Assembly: GCF_914767665.1 (NCBI RefSeq)
Contig: NC_059504.1
Coordinates: forward strand, 870,501-934,500
Direction of reading: 5' to 3'
Length of the DNA: 64,000 nt
Origin: Harmonia axyridis
Taxonomy: Eukaryota > Arthropoda > Insecta > Coleoptera > Coccinellidae
The notes beneath the pieces were generated by a model. It saw nothing but the letters and a program-made list of their open reading frames with translations, did not search any database and was not told the DNA's origin. The position numbers were made by a program, and so were the translations under genes. This document shows, piece by piece, positions 1 to 13,800 of the stretch; within the stretch, counting starts at the first letter, position 1, and each line of letters opens with the position of its first letter.

Positions 1-325
1 CCTATAATAACCGAAATTTTCCCTTCCAATTAGCACCCACGATTGGCCTAATTTCAGTCTATTCATGTCGTTTTATATTTCGCAGGGTCCCCTGCACGAA
101 ATCAATTGCCCGAGTAGAAATCGAACGCTGTTCGACAATCGACGATGAGTTGAATTTATGCATAACACGTCCGGTCTATGTGGAAGCTAAAATCGAATTA
201 AAGCGACATGGGAATTTTAGGTTACCTGACTAATCATAATTATACATTTTCAATGTCGAATGATTTTCGGTTGGCGAAACATTCCATTTGATATACGAAC
301 ACTGGAAGAGTTGAAAATAGGTCTA
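1..325. other. sif intron sequence, nothing recognised
   Basis: No exon of the expected PDZ region is visible. Intergenic-looking intronic DNA up to the mariner. Confidence 0.6.
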
Positions 326-1450
326 TTAGGCCAATTGAAAAGTCCCCGGTCTGATGCACAGATGACGGTGCTAGTATTAAATCCATATGATTTTCAGTTA
401 GTACCAACCTTCAAACGATACGCGTCAAAATTTGACAGCAGTCCGACCATTAGTTTGTGAGATATTGCGTTTTGAGTGTAGCTACTTTTGTTATTTGGAA
501 AAGGATGAGAAAAAAAAGAATTTCGTGTGCTGATAGAATATTGCTTTTTGAAGGGAAAAAGTAAAGTTGAAGCAAAATCTTGGCTTGATGAAGAGTTTCC
601 GTGGCCTGCACCTGGAAAATCAAACATCATTGATTGGTATGCTAAGTTTAAACGTGGTGAAATGAGCACCGAAGACGGCGAACGCAGTGGACGCCCAAAA
701 GAGGCTGTCACTTACGAAAAAATCGAGACAGCAGATATTGTGAAGATATCACCACAACGTGTACATCATGTCATTCACGAATATTTGTACATGAGAAAGC
801 TGTGTGCAAAATGAGTGCCACGCGAGCTCACAATCGAACAAAAGCATCAACGTGTTAATGATTCTGAAAAGTGTTTGAAGCTGTTTTGGTGCAATAAACC
901 TGAATTTTTTCGTCGATATGTGACAATGGATGAAACATGGCTCCATCATTTCACTCCAGAGTCCAATCGACAGTTAACTGAGTGGACTGCACACGATGAA
1001 CCGAATCCAAAGCGAGAAGAAACACAACAGTCAGCTGGCAAGGTTATAGCATCAGTATTCTGGGATGGGCAAGGTATAATTATTCATTGATTATCTCCAA
1101 AAGGGCCAGACCATCAACAGCGATTATTATATAGCGTTATTGGATCGTTTAAAGAATGAAATCGTTAAAAAACGGCTCCATTTGAAAAGAAAGGTGCTGT
1201 TTCATCAAGACATTGCGCCGTGTCACAAATCAATAAAAACAAAGGCAAAATTGCATGAATTGAGCTTTGAATTGTTGCTGCATCCACTGTATTCGCCAGA
1301 TCTGGCCCCCAGCAACTTTTTCCTGTTCTCAGACCTCAAAAGAATGCTCGCTGGAAAGAAATTTGGCGCCAATTAAAAAGTAATCGCCGAAACTGCAAAA
1401 CTACCAAAATGGTATACTATGATAGACCGAGGACTTTTCAATTGGCCTGT
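326..1450 (+). mobile_element. irritans-type mariner (DD34D), inactive
   Basis: The terminal inverted repeats are AGGCCAATTGAAAAGTCC at the left and its complement at 1431-1450, flanked by TA on both sides (324-325 and 1451-1452). The transposase can be read from about 505: LIEYCFLKGKSKVEAKSW, then STEDGERSGRP, VTMDETWLHHFTPESN and HQDIAPCHKS. It is broken. A piece of the second helix-turn-helix is missing, a TGA at about 812 replaces the Trp after LCAK, the frame shifts near 1088, the third catalytic Asp has become Asn (LAPSN), and the C-terminus is deleted. It sits in the sif intron left of exon 18. Confidence 0.93.
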
Positions 1451-1572
1451 TAATTTGAGTTGTATCTTGTATCCTTTCATCTGACACACCTCGTTTGAAG
1501 CTGGTCAATCGAAAAGGACACCAGTTAATCTGATATTCATCCTAGATGCTCTAATTTTATGATTCTACTTAC

Positions 1573-1800
1573 GTAGGTATCAATAAGGTCACTTCTATGT
1601 GGTACGAAGTAGTTGTGTTCTTCCATATCTCTTCTTTTCTTCACCCTGATGAAATGTTCCGTTGAGCTTAGATTTTTCCTGGCACAAGCGCTTGCAAGAA
1701 ACTCTTCTACTGACATTGATTCTCTAACATAAACAGTGGCGTTAGTGTTATCGGGCAGTGATACTGTCACAGATTTCTCAGAGTCCTCTCTGCTGTTCAT
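1573..1800 (-). CDS. sif: sif exon 18: Ras-binding-like domain, last exon in window
   Basis: The exon encodes MNSREDSEKSVTVSLPDNTN, then ATVYVRESMSVEEFLASACA and KKRRDMEEHNYFVPHRSDLI, ending DTY. It is 76 codons in phase 0. It forms the ubiquitin-like Ras-binding domain of TIAM/Sif (beta hairpin, then the SVEEFLASAC helix). The leading ATG is an internal Met, not a start. The acceptor is actttcag and the donor is CCTAC|gtaagt. The following PDZ exon is not found in 1-1572. Confidence 0.96.
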
Positions 1801-4800
1801 CTGAAAGTTAACAGAATGGAAATGATAGAGTCAACAATTTTAAAGCCAAGGTTCAGAGGTAGGGAGTCAGTTGTTTGGTTAGTTGCAGCTCTTGTAATGA
1901 TGCCAAGTTCTGTGGATATATCTAAGCGTACACATTAAACACAGGATTTTCCAATAATAGGTTTCATTTTGAATAGTCCACTATTTGGACAGAAGTCACT
2001 ATTGATGCAGCATCATTTGACATTTGACAAGTAAATACTACGCCATTATTAAAAATGGAATGATACACGCAAGAACAACTGAAAAAATAACTGCTGTAGA
2101 ACGTAGAGTTAACGAATCCAATAATGATTGTTGAAATGCCTCTCCATCCTTAACATGTTACTGTTTGGTGTGATTTTTGGGCTGATGAATGATTTTTTTG
2201 GCCAGAATTCAAAGATATTTATGTGGACGACGTTTATTTTCAACAACGAAGCTAGGTGCCACACAAGCAACGAAACAATCGCAATTTTGTGAGAAAAGTT
2301 TCCTGGCAGTGTTATTAGCGAAGAGGAGATCATAATTGGCCACCGAGATCTTGTGATTTAACACCATTGGTTTTTTTTTGGGCCACATAAAATGTCAATG
2401 CTCCACAATAGATTCAAGACCTTAAAGATAGAATTGGAGAAGTTAATGAGATCTTTTTATTTAATTAAAGAAAAACTGTGATTGGAAAACCCTCTAAGTC
2501 TAAATGGCATTTTTTCAAAAATAATCATAATTTCGTTTGCTAAAATTTTCCTTATCATAAATAACCTTTTATAGTAGCTCCAACTAACATCAAGCTGAAA
2601 ATAATAATCACAAACCTGCATGGATCTTCGGCTGGAACCGCTGTTCGACCTTGAGAGCATAGGCGGCCTTCGTTTTGTTGCTCCTCGCCCAGCCAGCAAA
2701 TTATTCAGTAATGAGGGACTTCTGGCGCAAATGAAAGCGTGGAAAGATGAGACTGTAAAGACCCCGAGCTTGTTCAGTGTATTTTTCGTTGTTCTCGAGA
2801 CGTGGGTCAGAAGAGACTGCAAAAAAGTTCTCGATTAGTGTCTGAAAAGGGAACCAAAATCGCAATCCTGGATAATGAACAAAATTTCAGATGCCAGTCG
2901 GAGGACTGATCATTAAGTCGAAAGTCCATTAATTGACGTTTCGAGAAGATTAAAAATTCTCTGATGAAAGATGAGAGAATCGAACTGGAATTTGGAATAT
3001 AGAATTTGCTGTCGAATAAGCTCCAGACCAGTAATCGCAAAAGGAGAGATATCAATTGATTACTCCTGAACAAAATCAACGAATTTCGTTTTGGATGAAG
3101 AAGCTGTGATATTTCTAAAGGGATACTTTTCAACAAGAGTTTTTTAATAATTTTTTCTCGAAAAATGAATTTATTCAAGCAGAAATCTTCATACTCCTAT
3201 TATTTTTTAGTTAATTGAAGTTTTAACTCATATCGCAAAATCTTTTACTACCCTGCCTGTTCTGGCAATCTCCTCTCTAAACGTAGCTTTCAGATTTGTT
3301 ACACTGTGTGGTTTGACAAAGTAAACATTTTAAAGATGATGGCGTTTTCATCCTCCCCCAAGATAAATTGCATACGTACACCAAAATCTTCCTTTTGTCG
3401 TTGGTCTGTAGCTCTTAGACGATGTATATCTTGTGTGGATAGAACTTCGAATGAGTCCACAAATTCGTAGCCACTTATTTACTACACAATCTTAGTTCTC
3501 TCATGAATCTAGTCTTCAGCTGAATACTTGAAGACTAAATTCAATTTCATGATGTCTTTCAAAACAAGAAATAATTTAGAGATGTTCATCATGAAAAACA
3601 ATAAAGATAAAACTGAGAACGGAAATAAATCCGGGGTCTACAAGTTAACCTGTAATGATTGCCCTATGGTTTATATTGGACAGACAGCAAGATCTTTCGG
3701 GAAAAGGATAAACGAACACCAGAAGAGTTATAAATCTGATAGTTCATTCTCAACTTATGCAAATCATTCGAAAGAATTAGATCACACCTTCAATCACAAC
3801 TTTAAAATCCTCCATTCAGAAAATAAGAGCATAAGATTGACACTCTTATACTTACAAGTCAAGTGCTATGTTTGGCTGGTGCTTTTGTATGGTGTCGAAA
3901 CATGGACCTTCAAGTTGTCAACATTGAACCCCATTGAAGCATTCGAAATGTGGATACACAGACGTATGCTCAAAATTCCCTGGACAGCACACAAAACAAA
4001 TGAAGAAGTGTTAAGAAGAGCCAACAAGAATAGAGAATTGCTTCATGTCATCAAGCGTAGGAAGATATCATATCTGGGTCATGTGATGAGGGGTGTCGAA
4101 TTCTGCAATTGATAATCAGCGGCAAAATAGGAGGAAAGAGAGGTGAAGGAAGAAGGCAAGCCTCCTGGCTCGGAAATATCCAAGAATGGACCGGAATAAG
4201 AAATGCAGGTCAACTTTTGCATATGGCACAGGATCGAGAAGCATTCTCAATGTTGATCGCCAACGTCGTACAAAACTGACAGGGCACACGAAGAAGAAGA
4301 ATACTTACACTCTTATAATAGCCAAGATATTCTTTTGAACGAACAAACAGATGTGAACTCATCTCCTTTATTGAATTTCTTCCGATAGTTTGGAAATCCC
4401 AAGAGGCAAACTGTCCAATATAACTTTGAAGTTTATGATACCCTATTGAATATTTTTCTGCCACTGTTGAATTTTTGTTCCTATATAAGTTTCCGAAGAA
4501 CTCTGTACACTTATCAGTCAAAAATTTAGCCACAGTGTGGCGAAACAATTGTTGCTACCAATTAAATAATCCAGTGGAAATTATTTTGTTTTATTTCATT
4601 TTCAATCAATGCTTTCAGACTTAAAGTCTACGTCTATCGAGCGAGCAAAAAGTCCTACAAACAAATTCGTGCCAAAGTTGGCGTATGTCCCCCGAACGTC
4701 AAATCTGAACAATAGCGTAGCCGTTGACATGTACTCACTTTGGGGTTGGGCAGTTCTCCGCTCTGCAGGCTGGCCATGTAGCAGCGCAGTCTGAACTGCT

Positions 4801-7800
4801 CGCAGTGAAGTCGTTCCAGGTTCTCCTCCCATTGCATCACTTGATTGGCAATCTGTTGGCGGGCATCCGAGTCACCAACGACAGACTGTTGCATTTCCGC
4901 CATATGCTTCAGCTTGTAGTCCTGGAAAAGGAGAGAGAAAAAAAAACGATTATTACTACGACCGCTGCTACAATGGGTCCCGTTGATAGATATTGCTGAG
5001 GGAATGAGAGTTGCCTCTTTTCGACTGTTGTTGCTCGAGTTGAAGAGCTAGTTTGTATTTGGGGAAATTGCCTCTTTCTATTTGGGGTTATGTTGTTGAA
5101 AAACGTTGGTGGTTTGATGTAGAGAAGGAGCGGTAATATTCCGCTTTGTTAACTTTATTAACTTTATACAGGGTGTTCCTAAATTGGAGGTACAAAGAAA
5201 ATGACAGATTCTTCGGATAGTTTCTAGAAAAAAAGTCCCATAACAATGGGCCCGCAAATGCTTCGTTTTCGAAATACAGGGTGTTAAAGTTTGATTTTTG
5301 TGGCGACAAAAAGCAATTAAACATAATGTCTGTGTCTAGACGAAATTGTCGTCACAATACTTGGTGATCTTTCGTGGTACTTGTGTATACAACTTTCTCA
5401 TTCATAAGATTCTCAGAAAGATACAACAGACAATATCTTTCCCCTACCCTAATTAGTATGTAGGCACTATGATACCATTGCGCAGCCATACTAGAGAATA
5501 AGTAAAGGAAGAAGAAATTAACGATGTACAATATGATTTTAAGTTTATAACCCAGGTTTAAAACTGGAAAAATTCATTCTTAAAATCATCCTCATTTTAC
5601 TTTTTATCTTCAATATACTGTATAGAGCTTCATACGGGAGCGGGCAGAAAATACTCATTTTCTGTTTATAAAAATGATTTATCCTGAATACTTTTAGTGT
5701 ATTGAAGAAAGTTACAATTAAGAAAATACTTATATTGATGTTTACTGCATCATCAGTGGTTTAGACTTTTAAATTGGTATCAAACTATCATATGTGTGTA
5801 CACTGAGAGAAATCCATATTTTTTCATTAATAAAGCACTTATTTGGAGGTAATTTATTCACAACTATTACAGCAGATCCTTCATTTTCACAATGACACTT
5901 TTTGTTGATTACAAAATGAGTAACCTTGTTGACGCTAATTCTTGGGACTAGTAGTGGGACCTAACTCAATTTCAATGTTCTTCGCGTCATCAACTTGATG
6001 AAATCCATATTTAACAGATGCCCAAGTTTGTCGAACTTTCTGGTCCCACCAGGAATGAATATTTAATTACCCTGGTTAGTTTACAATCCTAAATTCCCCC
6101 AAGTGTTTACCGTTGTGTCGAGATTCGCGACTGTCAGTTGATTTAATCCAACGTTTTACTTCATTTCGAAACCGATTGTTGCATATGGGGCAGTGAAATG
6201 ATCATGTTACTGCTGAGAGATCAATATATCTGAGAAATGACACTGTATCGTAGGCAATTTGGTGTGGTGGAGTGATTAGCCTGTATTTCTTCGAAAATAA
6301 AGTAGGTTTCACGCAAACCGTCAATTCTCAACGCTATAGCCAAATGATTACTGATTTTTTTGGTCTGAAATTGATTTTATGTAATTGGAAAAGTTTTGAT
6401 TCTAGCAAGATGGTGCAATAAACCTTAAAATACGATCCGTTTCGACTTTTTTGCAAGAAAAATTTTCAGTACGCGTAATTTCTCGTTTCTGCTGATATTT
6501 GAATAATGTCGTATTCCATGAGTAATAGCAAGAGCCAAATATCATATTGAAATAAAAATATCATCGATATTTTTTATAGAAATGGTATTTTATTCACGTT
6601 TATTTTCCAGACCATAAATAAAAATGGCCCTTTGAAATTTCAATGTTCTTCACGTCATTAACTCGATGAAATTAATAGATTTCCGAATTCATCGAACTCT
6701 CATTCACACCAGGAATGCTCTGGTTAGTTTTCAGTCTTAAATTCCCTCAAAGTACATTCCGTTCTCTTGGGATTCGCGATATTAAATTTAGTCTCCGTTT
6801 TACTTCATTTTAAAAATATTCTCGTCTCATTAATTTTAATTCTATCATTTTCCGACCATCATCCAAGTTTTCCACGACAGACTGTTGCATATCCGCCTTA
6901 TGCTCGGGCTCCTAATCCCGAAAAACGAAAAAAAAAATGTTCCCTCCGGCATCCCCTACAATGGGTTCCGTTAATCAATATGACAACCAGAATGGAACGT
7001 TGGCTCTTTCGGCGTTCGACTGTTATTGCTCTAGTCGAATTAAAAGCGTTCCTCTTGCCGGCTTTCGTTTATGAATGTTTCATCAACGGAGGATAGCCCT
7101 CTTTGGACGATATGAGTGTCTTGTTCGCTCCGAGAGAGCAAAGTTGTAATTTCGTTTCGAAGAAGTGGCCTCAACTGATATGGGGGCAGAGTTTTTCATC
7201 TGCGGCTCTGTGTCGCTTTCGCAGATAGAAATTATCTTTTGAAAGGGGTTTTTCCTTTTCAATTTTCTTGTGCAGTGATGAACTACTGCAGATAAGTCTG
7301 CAGTGTTTTTTTTTTTTCACGATGGACGCAGTTGGATGTTTCAACCAAACGCTTTTATATACGCCTGAGTGATGGGTAATTCAATTAGAGACATAAGATC
7401 TTAAAGAGGAATTGGTACTTAGTTGAATTTTAGGCTTTTAGGCACTAAAAGAATCATGTTTTTCAATTTATACCTTTTAAATAGGTCCAATTTTTCGAGA
7501 CTTTTTGGATATTTGAGTCGGTAAGAAGAATATCGTATTCTCTAATTTTGTGGCAAATACGTTCATTTTGCGTTACCTTGTAGAACAAAATCGTGGGGGA
7601 ATATTTCAATTTCACACAGAATTCACGATTACATTTCATTATTTTTTGTTGGTAGTCGTATCTCTCCTGTCGAAGATTTATCTGATTTATCAAATTTGTG
7701 ATGCAGGAAACAATTCTGTCAACCAATATTTTTCAATGTAGAAGTCACTAAACAAAATTCATGGAAATATTCCTTTAATTTCAATAGAAATACATTGAAT

Positions 7801-10800
7801 TAGAGAAAATAATGTATAATACTCGTTCAGAAAGCTCATTTCAACAATAGTTAATTCATATCATTCTCGAATATTTGTACAAAATGGGTGCCGCGCGAGC
7901 TCACAATCGATCAAAAGCAACAACGTGTTAATCATTCTGAGCAGTGTTTGAAGCTGTTCAAGTGAAATCAACCTGAATTTTTGAGTGGATATGTGACAAT
8001 GGATGAAACTTGGCTCCATCATTTCACTCCGGAGTCCAATCGACAATCAGCTGCGTGGACTGCACACGATGAACCGAATCCAAAATGAGGAAAAACACAA
8101 CCGTCAGCTGGCAAGGTTATGGCATCAATATTCTGGGATGCGCGAGGTATAATATTCATTGATTACCTCCAAAAGGGCCAGACCATCAACAGTGATTATT
8201 ATATAGCGTTATTGGATCGTTTAAAGGAAGAAATCGTTAAAAAACGGCGCCATTTGAAGAAAAAAAGATGCTGTTTCATCAAGACAATGCGTCGTGTCAC
8301 AAATCAATGGAAACAATGCCAAAATTGCATGAATTGGGCTTCGAATTGCTTCTGCACCGTATTCGCCAGATTTGGCCCCCAGTGACTTTTTCCTTTTCTC
8401 AGACCTCAAAAGAATGCTCGCTGGACAGAAATTTAGCGCCAATGAAGAAGTAATCACCGAAACTGATGCCTATTTTGAAACGAAAGGCATATCGTACTAG
8501 AAAAATGGTATCGAAAAGTTGGAAGATCGCTATAATCGCTGTATCGCCCTCGAAAGCAACTATGTTGAATAATAAAATCGAATTTTGCCGAAATAAAAAT
8601 GTGTTTTACTATTGTTGACCGGGGATTTTTCAATTGGCCTGTTACATGTAAAATGAAAAGCTCACTCATACAATGGACTAGTTTAGTGATGTTGATAATA
8701 CTATATTTGACAAGATAGAATTGAAATATAGAGCAAAACTGATAAATCAGTGAAAACATTTTGAAAATCCATCAATAAATGACTGAGAAATAGATTATTT
8801 AAATTTACGTATTTTAGCGCGGAACGTCTTTGGTCTGTGACGTCACGGCTCTTGCCTGTGATCGCTATACCATAAATTACGTTTAAATACTTAGCCGCGC
8901 CAAGGCTCTCGCGCCGTTTGTAGTTGTACAGTGTAGTTTTAACTCGAGTTTTGTTTTTATGTCACCATAATGGAAGAAGGCTTCGTGAAAGGACAAAGTG
9001 ACAATTTGCCTAAAATAGATATATTGGCAGTGATGGAGTTTTTTCCTTCAAATCCATCTTATGTCAGTGCTGAAATAAAAGGAGTTAAACTTTTCAAGTG
9101 AGTATCTACTTTTGAGTTTGCTTCATCATGGTTCAACTTATAACGATGATTTATTTAAAAAACGTTTCATAAACAGTTTGTAGTTGAGTACTGGTTGTTG
9201 AAGGCTATCAATGGCAAAACATATTTATGTGAGGAGTAAAAAGTAAAAAGAGAAAAAAGTAATTTATATGTGATTGTACACCAATGAATTCGTAAGCACT
9301 CTGCGAATACCAGTCGTCTAGTGTGTGACGTCACGACACTTACACGTACTATGAAATTATTCTTCCAAGCGCAACTTCAAAGTCCCATAACTTTTTCATT
9401 TCTAGAGATATTGAAATTGATAAAAAATGAAAACTAGTCCATTGTTGCATAGTGTAAATTTTGAGTTAATTCTAGAACATCAGTTTTAATTTCAGACTCT
9501 CAAACAACCTCAAATTCCTCCCGTATCTCAGCGTCGATAAACCGACGCCCGCAATTATCTGGCGTCGCGACCGCCGCAATTTTCGGCAGCGTCGTATAAA
9601 TCAAAAACGCGAGGCGGGCGAGTCGCGCGGAAGAACGTCAGAAAAAGGTCGAGGGGTTGGGGGGGGCGGACAAGTAAACCAGATAATGCAAAACGAAACA
9701 ACGTCGCCTGCGTCATAATCCGGATTCCGGATCTGAACCAGACCTCTCCGATATTTGGAAGCTTTCCAGGCCGCAGAACGGTGGCGGCGGCAACAACCGT
9801 CGGCAGGATTCAAAAAGCGAGGGTAACGCGATCGCAGATTTACGGCCGGCCGAGTGAAATGGGCCGAGGATGACGCCAAAGCCGTAGCCACAAAAAAAAT
9901 TCCGGAGAGAGGTATCGTATTGATGGAATAGCACAAAAACATCGAATTGTTTCGATAAAAGGAAAAAAAAGGTGATGATAATCTATTTTCTCTATTTCAG
10001 TATCGTAATGAGTTCATTACAGTACTAAAAACAGTGCTGTAATGAACTCATTACAGCATTGTTGAACTGGTGTGACTGAAGATTAACTTGATTTCCTTAT
10101 ATTATTAATATCCAATTCGATTGATAGTGGGAACTTAGAAATGAATAGGCAATTAAAAAAAAAAAAGGTATATAACTTTAAGTTGGCATTACTGTTCACG
10201 ATGGCGACCGATTTAACAGCTGTCAAGTGATTTATTCTCAGTTTGGTCTGGCAATTCATCATGAATAGACTCACGCCTGAACAACGCTTGCAAATAGTGC
10301 AATTTCATTTCGAACATAATGGTTCTGTGCGGAATACGTATCGCGCACTACGTCCATTTTATTTTGTTTAGCGATGAAGCGCACTTCTGGTTGAATGGCT
10401 ACGTCAACAAACAAAACTGCCGCATTTGGAGTAAAGCTAATCCTCAAGTGTATGTCGAAACACCGCTACATCCAGAAAAACTGACTGTTTGGTGCGCTTT
10501 ATGGGCTGGTGCAATCATTGGTCCGTACTTCTTCAAGAACGATGATGGCCAGAACGTAACAGTAAATGGTGATCGGTATGGAGCCATGATTACTAACTTT
10601 TTCATTCCTGAATTGAACAACCATGATGTCCAGGAGCTGTGGTTTCAACAAGACGGCGCAACATGTCGCACAGCTCGTGTCACAATCGATTTATTGAAAG
10701 ACACGTTTGGTGACCGCCTAATTTCACGTTTTGGACCTGTGAATTGGCCTCCAAGATCTTGTGATTTAACACCGCTAGACTACTTTCTGTGGGGCTATGT

Positions 10801-13800
10801 AAAGTCATTGGTCTATGCGAAATAAGCCACAAACCCTTGACCATTTGGAAGACAACATTCGCCGTGTTATTGCCGATGTACGGCCACAAATGTTGGAAAA
10901 AGTCATCGAAAATTGGACGTCCAGATTGGACTACATCCGAGCCAGCCGTGGCGGTCATATGCCAGAAATCATATTTAAAATGTAATGCCACAAGATTATC
11001 TTGCGGATAAATAAAATTCATGTCAATCGAATACTCCATCGTTGTTTTATTGCAATTTAAAGTTCTATAGCTCTAAAAAAACACCCTTTACTACTATTTT
11101 CCATTTTGAGAATCCGATTGGGCTATCTTGGAACAATTGAAGGCAATTCAAGAACTCAAGGGATTTTCAAGCGTTTTCTCTGACAGCGTTCGATTCAAGA
11201 AAATCCACCTGGACTCGTCATTTGTTAACTCAAGGTTAGAAAAGTTCAACAGCGTGAAATTCGCAGTGTTTCTCGTGGATTAAACAGGGCAGAACGAAGA
11301 AAGCGCTCTGAGAGTTTTATCCATACTTCCAGGCTTCTGACAAGTGTCAAGACTAGTAGCAGCGAACGGATTCACCCTCGACGTTTTTGCGCCATTTGCG
11401 CTAAAGCGATCGTATAAAAAACGAATGTGATTATGCTGAGAGGCCGTTATTCACGTAGTCAAGTCCATCGACTGCATTCGGAAAAAATTACTGCACTCGA
11501 CCGAGCGTTTCCATCTACTCGATACAGCCCATCTCTTTTTTTTTTTCCTCCTCTTTCCCTATAAGTAATGGCGTGAGCCAAGGCTGTAGCTAGGGGGAGA
11601 TCAAGGGGGTTTGTGGATCCATGTTTATAGAACTTTATTTTTTCTAATTCTGTGGTTATTCCGTTCATTCTTCCACATCTTGTAGAACAAAATCGTGCGA
11701 GAATATATCAGAAACGCACAGTTTTCATGGTTATATTTTATTATTCTATGTTGGTACTCCGAACTTTCCGCCACGGCTTTATCTGTCAATTCATCAATTT
11801 GCCTTAAAGAAATCAGTTCTGCCAACCAACATTTTTCAATGCAAAAATCACTAAAATATATTTATGGAAATATTTCATTAATTTCAATGAAAATGCAATG
11901 AATTAGAGAAAATAATGTATAATACTCGTACAGAAGGCTCAGAATATCAATGCCTTCTGCACTTGTATTATAAATAACTATTCTTAAAATTAGACAAAGA
12001 ATCTCTCATTTTTCTTAATACCTCCAATCCAATCATAATATCAACACTGTGTATTATTTATTCGATATTTCTTAATTCATTTGTGTTCAGTAGGTTATGC
12101 AATTCAATCATGGAAAGAAATATGCTTCAATAACTTTTAGAAATTGTTGAATTGTTTCATCAATATAACATTCCTGAATACTGAAGTTTGAGAAGAATTC
12201 ATAGACGATATTGTTCAGTTAATCGACTCACTATTCATTGTATGCAAAAAGGCATAAGAAATGTCAAAGAACAATACACAGTGTTGCCATTATAACTATT
12301 TCAGATTGTTTCATTCCTATTGAAAAACTCCTTTGTTTCAGATGAATTGAAGTTACATAAAGGGTGTTTTTTTTAGAGCTATAGAACTTTAAATTGCAAT
12401 AAAACAACGATTGATTATTCGATTGACATGAATTTCATTTTTCCGCAAGATAATCTTGTGGCATTACATTTTGAATATGATTTCTGGCTTATGACCGCCA
12501 CGGCAGGCTCGGATGTAGTCCAATCTGGACGTCCAATTTTCGATGACTTTTTCCAACATTTGTGGCCGTATATCAGCAATAACACGGGAATGTTGTCTTC
12601 CAAATGGTCAAGGGTTTGTGGCTTATCCGCATAGACCAATGACTTTACATAGCCCCACAGAAAGTAGTCTAGCGGTGCTGAATCACAAGATCTTGGAGGC
12701 CAATTCACAGTTCCAAAACGTGAAATTAGGCGGTCACCAAACGTGTCTTTCAATAAATCGATTGTAGCACGAGCTGAGTGACATGTTGCGCCGTCTTGTT
12801 GGAACCACAGCTCCTGGACATCATGGTTGTTCAATTCAGGAATGAAAAAGTTAGTAATCATGACTCTATACCGATCACCATTGACTGTAACGTTCTGGCC
12901 ATCATCGTTTTTGAAGAAGTACGGACCAATGATTCCACCACCCCATAAAGCACGCCAAACAGTCAGTTTTTCTGGATGTAACGGTATTTCGACATACACT
13001 TGAGGATTAGCTTCACTCCAAATGCGTCAGTTTTATTTGTTTATGTAGCCATTGAACCAGAAGTGCGCTTCATCGCTAAACAAAATTCGCTCATGAAAAT
13101 CGGGAACAACGGAAATCTTATTTTGCACTATTTGCAAGCGTTTTTCAGGCGTGAGTCTATTCATGATGAATTGCCAAACCAAACTGAGAATAAATCACTT
13201 GACAGCTGTTAAATCGGTCGCCATCTTGAACAGTAATGCCATCTTAAAGTTATATACCTCGAAAAAAAATACCCTATACAAGATAAATGATATATGAATG
13301 ATAATAAAGATTGATAAAATGATTCAAGTGTAAAAATAAAACACTACAACGCTTGCGAACACCGACACATTCATTCTTAGTGAATAAAGGAAGTACGCCC
13401 AGCAAATTTAAGAAAGTCTTAAAATACTTAATCGAAGAAGCGTATTCACGATATAAAATATCGCGAACGTCCCTTTGAAGTGAGCACTTCTGGGAATGTT
13501 AAGAATCGACTACTCTGTAAACGGCTTTCAAAGAACTTTCCGCGAGGTTGAATTCCCCGAGCAGAATTCCTTCCGGCCAGGATTCTTAAGTTTTCATTTC
13601 TCTCGAAGGGTTGATTTCGTGAAACCGTAATGCCGACATTAACGCCTTTGGTTTTTCATTTTTATTACTCGAGAACTATGATCCTAAAAAGGAAACGCAG
13701 CGCTGGGTAAGAATTCAAATTGAATTATATGAAAGGGAGAGAAGCACCGAGTTGAATAAGTTGATTTTAACATAGATTTTCACTTAAATTTTAGACGTTC

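Noticed and set aside
1537..1572. Continuation of exon 18 frame past DTY (VSRIIKLEHLG)
   Set aside because: Reads through a consensus gtaagt donor; in the family the sequence continues with another exon.
9601..9942. Two overlapping 70-110-codon frames in the GC-rich block
   Set aside because: Open frames on more than one frame in CpG-rich DNA are expected by chance; no domain recognised.
12428..12767. Open frames on the plus strand across DD41D copy B (and similar antisense frames in the other copies)
   Set aside because: They recur in every copy as the complement of the transposase and carry no independent signal.
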